Source of the DNA: Legionella santicrucis
GTDB lineage: Bacteria > Pseudomonadota > Gammaproteobacteria > Legionellales > Legionellaceae
Reading direction: 5' to 3'
Assembly: GCF_001468135.1 (NCBI RefSeq)
Contig: NZ_LNYU01000054.1
Location: 153,086 to 217,085 of the forward strand
DNA: 64,000 nt
The notes under the pieces were generated by a model that had not been told where the DNA came from, made no database searches, and saw only the letters and a program-made list of their open reading frames with translations. Positions 62,000-64,000 of the stretch are shown in pieces (the stretch's first letter is position 1; each line of letters opens with the position of its first letter). Both the position numbers and the translations under genes were made by a program.

Positions 62000-63480
62000 A
62001 GCACCTTCTTCATATAATAACGCTGATGACCTTTTGGACAGTCATCCAGAACCCCAAACTCTTCATAACCATGTTTGAGATAAAAATCTTTTGCTTGAAA
62101 ATCAAAGGTATCGAGGTGAATTAAACTGACTCCTAATTCTTTTGCTTTCTCCTCAACTTTATTGAGTAAAAGGGTACCCAAACCTTGGTTCCGATATTTT
62201 TCCTCAACAAAAAAGACACTGATGTACAGGATATTCCATGTATAAACCTCCGAACAAATACCCGCTATTACCTCATCACCGTTTTTAATCGTAACGTTTA
62301 TATCAATTAATTCCGGTTGTTGTGTTGCAGAGACACACAATTTATTAAACTCAAACAACTTTTGATCGATAATTTTAAATGAATCTTTGGCATTGAACTC
62401 CAATTTATATTTTGTGTTTGGTACATATACATCGCAGCTATCAGTTGTTTTTTTAGTTACAGTATCTCTTTCTACATGCAAATGTTTGGTTACTTTTTTG
62501 GTAAACCACAAAATTAAATCATCATCCAAGGGATATGTTTCCCCAGGAATGGTTGGTTTATAATGATAAGTTACCCCTAAACCATCAGGAATATAACCTC
62601 GGTTAGCATAAAGTCGTTGAGCTTGTCCATATCCGCCATCAGGACCACCATATAATCCAACACCAATTCCTACAACATCACACTGACTGGCTGCATTTTC
62701 TTCAGCAATAGTGAGCAAAGCACTGCCTATTCCACGCTTGCGGAAAGCAGGCAATACATTTAAGTCCATAATTTCTGGGATTCCTTTATGAGAAAAAGGT
62801 TTATAGTGTGAGGTCCATTTTAGAGTAACATAGCCCGCGATTTGGTCTTGAACATAGGCCACCCAAACGACTCGCTCAGACTGTTCTTGTTCTTGATAGT
62901 ACCCTTCAAACAAAACGTAAGGTTTTTGCCAATTTGCTTTTTGAAACGCATCGACCAAAACGGGGATATCGCATAATTCTAGTGGCTTAATGGCAATTGA
63001 CGATTGGTTTTCTGCTAAAGCTTCAAGCTGTTTCATCATGTACACCATATTCCACTCATATCCTGCTGGTTTTAAATCCAAAAGAGGGTTAAAACCAACG
63101 GACTGATAGAATCGGTAGGTTTTAAGGTAATTCTCTTCCAATTCAGAGGGGCTTAGGGTTTCAACGGTTATAGTTTTAGCACCTTGTGTTGCAGCAAAAT
63201 GGCAAGCCGTTTTGATTAATTGCTTTCCTACACCTTGACGATGATAATCACGTTTTACAGCCATCCAGTAAATATTAGCATTATCAGGATAGGGAAAATC
63301 AATTGAAACAAGGCCAAACGTATTATCCCCATCTTTTGCCGCAAAATTAGTGCGTGTGGTCACACCTATTGCGTAGTGCTCGTTCGCTTCTGGCAAACCA
63401 AAGTATTCTGGCAAATCCTTTGTAATGGTTCGACATAAGGATTGAGCTAAATCTCCCGTTATTTTTTCGATTTGAATCAT
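61996..63480 (-). CDS. Triple GNAT acetyltransferase
   Basis: 494 aa with three GNAT units. First (~1-155): IYWMAVKRDYHRQGVGKQLI, YRFYQSVGF. Second (~160-335): MDLNVLPAFRKRGIGSALL, AQRLYANRGY. Third (~370-494): VFFVEEKYRNQGLGTLLLNK, DTFDFQAKDFYLKHGY, of the subtype also at 19299, 20607 and 23492. Each unit retains an acetyl-CoA loop. Overlaps DUF1653 and the GrpB-GNAT gene by 4 bp. Confidence 0.85.
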   Translation of the reverse strand: MIQIEKITGDLAQSLCRTITKDLPEYFGLPEANEHYAIGVTTRTNFAAKDGDNTFGLVSIDFPYPDNANIYWMAVKRDYHRQGVGKQLIKTACHFAATQGAKTITVETLSPSELEENYLKTYRFYQSVGFNPLLDLKPAGYEWNMVYMMKQLEALAENQSSIAIKPLELCDIPVLVDAFQKANWQKPYVLFEGYYQEQEQSERVVWVAYVQDQIAGYVTLKWTSHYKPFSHKGIPEIMDLNVLPAFRKRGIGSALLTIAEENAASQCDVVGIGVGLYGGPDGGYGQAQRLYANRGYIPDGLGVTYHYKPTIPGETYPLDDDLILWFTKKVTKHLHVERDTVTKKTTDSCDVYVPNTKYKLEFNAKDSFKIIDQKLFEFNKLCVSATQQPELIDINVTIKNGDEVIAGICSEVYTWNILYISVFFVEEKYRNQGLGTLLLNKVEEKAKELGVSLIHLDTFDFQAKDFYLKHGYEEFGVLDDCPKGHQRYYMKKVL

Positions 63481-64000
63481 AGTATTTTCCCTACTGCAGT
63501 ATCTCTCGCATCACCTTCATAGCCATCTGGATCATCAAATGGCATGTCGATGTAATCATTATTTCTATAAAATCTTAGCGCATCCGGTGAAGACTCCACG
63601 TGCAAGCTTTGATAGCCTTGTGTTTTTAGCCACTTTTCACATAACGCCAAGAATTGGCCACCATATTGGTGGTTTCTTTTTTCCTCATCAATCACAATGA
63701 TGCGCAAAGCTGCTCTTTTGTGAGGCCATAATTGCAGATGGGCATAACCAATGATGTCGCTTCCTTGAGATAAAACAAAATGAACATGAGCTTCATGCTC
63801 AAAAGTCCAAGTATATGGATCAGAAAGCCCTGCCTTATCAAAAAAATAGAATTGTCTAAAATGGCGTACTTTATCCCATTCACGAGGTGTTAATGCCTTA
63901 ACCACTCTTAATCCATTAAATCCTGCTTTTCTATCAATAGCTGCGATAAAATCCTCTTTACCCACGCAATAGGCAGTAATGTCATAGGGATGTTGATGTG
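63477..64000 (-). CDS. GrpB-like + GNAT fusion (5' end outside window)
   Basis: The frame is open to the right edge: HQHPYDITAYCVGKEDFI before the GTG at 63965 matches the C-terminus of the GrpB/UPF0157 family (nucleotidyltransferase-like). Then a GNAT of ~150 residues (IIVIDEEKRNHQYGGQFLALCEKWL, SPDALRFYRNNDYIDM). Hence a GrpB-GNAT fusion, not a stand-alone GNAT. Overlaps the triple GNAT by 4 bp. Confidence 0.7.
   Translation of the reverse strand, partial: HQHPYDITAYCVGKEDFIAAIDRKAGFNGLRVVKALTPREWDKVRHFRQFYFFDKAGLSDPYTWTFEHEAHVHFVLSQGSDIIGYAHLQLWPHKRAALRIIVIDEEKRNHQYGGQFLALCEKWLKTQGYQSLHVESSPDALRFYRNNDYIDMPFDDPDGYEGDARDTAVGKIL

Overview
The window looks like a piece of a Legionella-type plasmid (Gammaproteobacteria, Legionellales). 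The DNA is AT-rich throughout. It carries a complete iteron/Rep_3 replicon with ParA and two ParB proteins, and it holds several candidate Dot/Icm-type effectors: an ankyrin protein, a protein with a glutamate-rich C-terminal block, and a tandem serine beta-lactamase-fold protein. The genus is inferred from gene content and protein style, not from a database match.

Layout. 0-1.8 kb: signalling genes, namely the end of a tandem-receiver protein, a 75-aa H-box protein, and a divergent receiver protein. 1.8-3.5 kb: gene-free AT-rich DNA ending in a DnaA box, six iterons and a repeat pair. 3.5-7.8 kb: parA, parB, a two-domain ribbon-helix-helix-like gene, rep, and a second parB. 8.1-9.7 kb: a WGR-domain gene, a short tyrosine recombinase and recX. 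9.8-35.4 kb: a dense array of small-molecule-modifying genes (GNAT acetyltransferases, APH-type kinases, cupins, methyltransferases, an MccF/LdcA-like peptidase). It contains a tRNA-proofreading cluster (DUF2000, YbaK-like, AlaX-like) facing an XRE-cupin regulator. 35.5-42.4 kb: a histidine kinase and an OmpR-type regulator with three putative effector genes that share one 16-bp operator at fixed distance from their -10 boxes. 42.5-50.9 kb: an NTase/HEPN-like pair, a frameshifted aminoglycoside nucleotidyltransferase, a cluster of 11 TGTAGC cores, more GNATs, a DUF3987 protein and a DHFR-methyltransferase fusion. 50.9-56.7 kb: a leftward operon of blaI, an M56-peptidase/PBP sensor, an OXA-type class D beta-lactamase and two secreted hydrolases, behind twin BlaI operators. 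56.9-64 kb: a 1042-aa double beta-lactamase-fold protein, a MerR-TipAS regulator, a P-loop ATPase, a triple GNAT and a GrpB-GNAT fusion running off the end.

Two themes stand out. First, gene fusion: at least twelve genes join two or three domains normally encoded separately, often several small-molecule-modifying activities in one chain. Second, gene decay in the same island: merR-queF, the aminoglycoside nucleotidyltransferase, yggU, a cupin, an SDR and a GNAT are frameshifted, interrupted or truncated. Together these suggest an actively rearranging detoxification/resistance island carried on a plasmid, with a separate effector module under two-component control.
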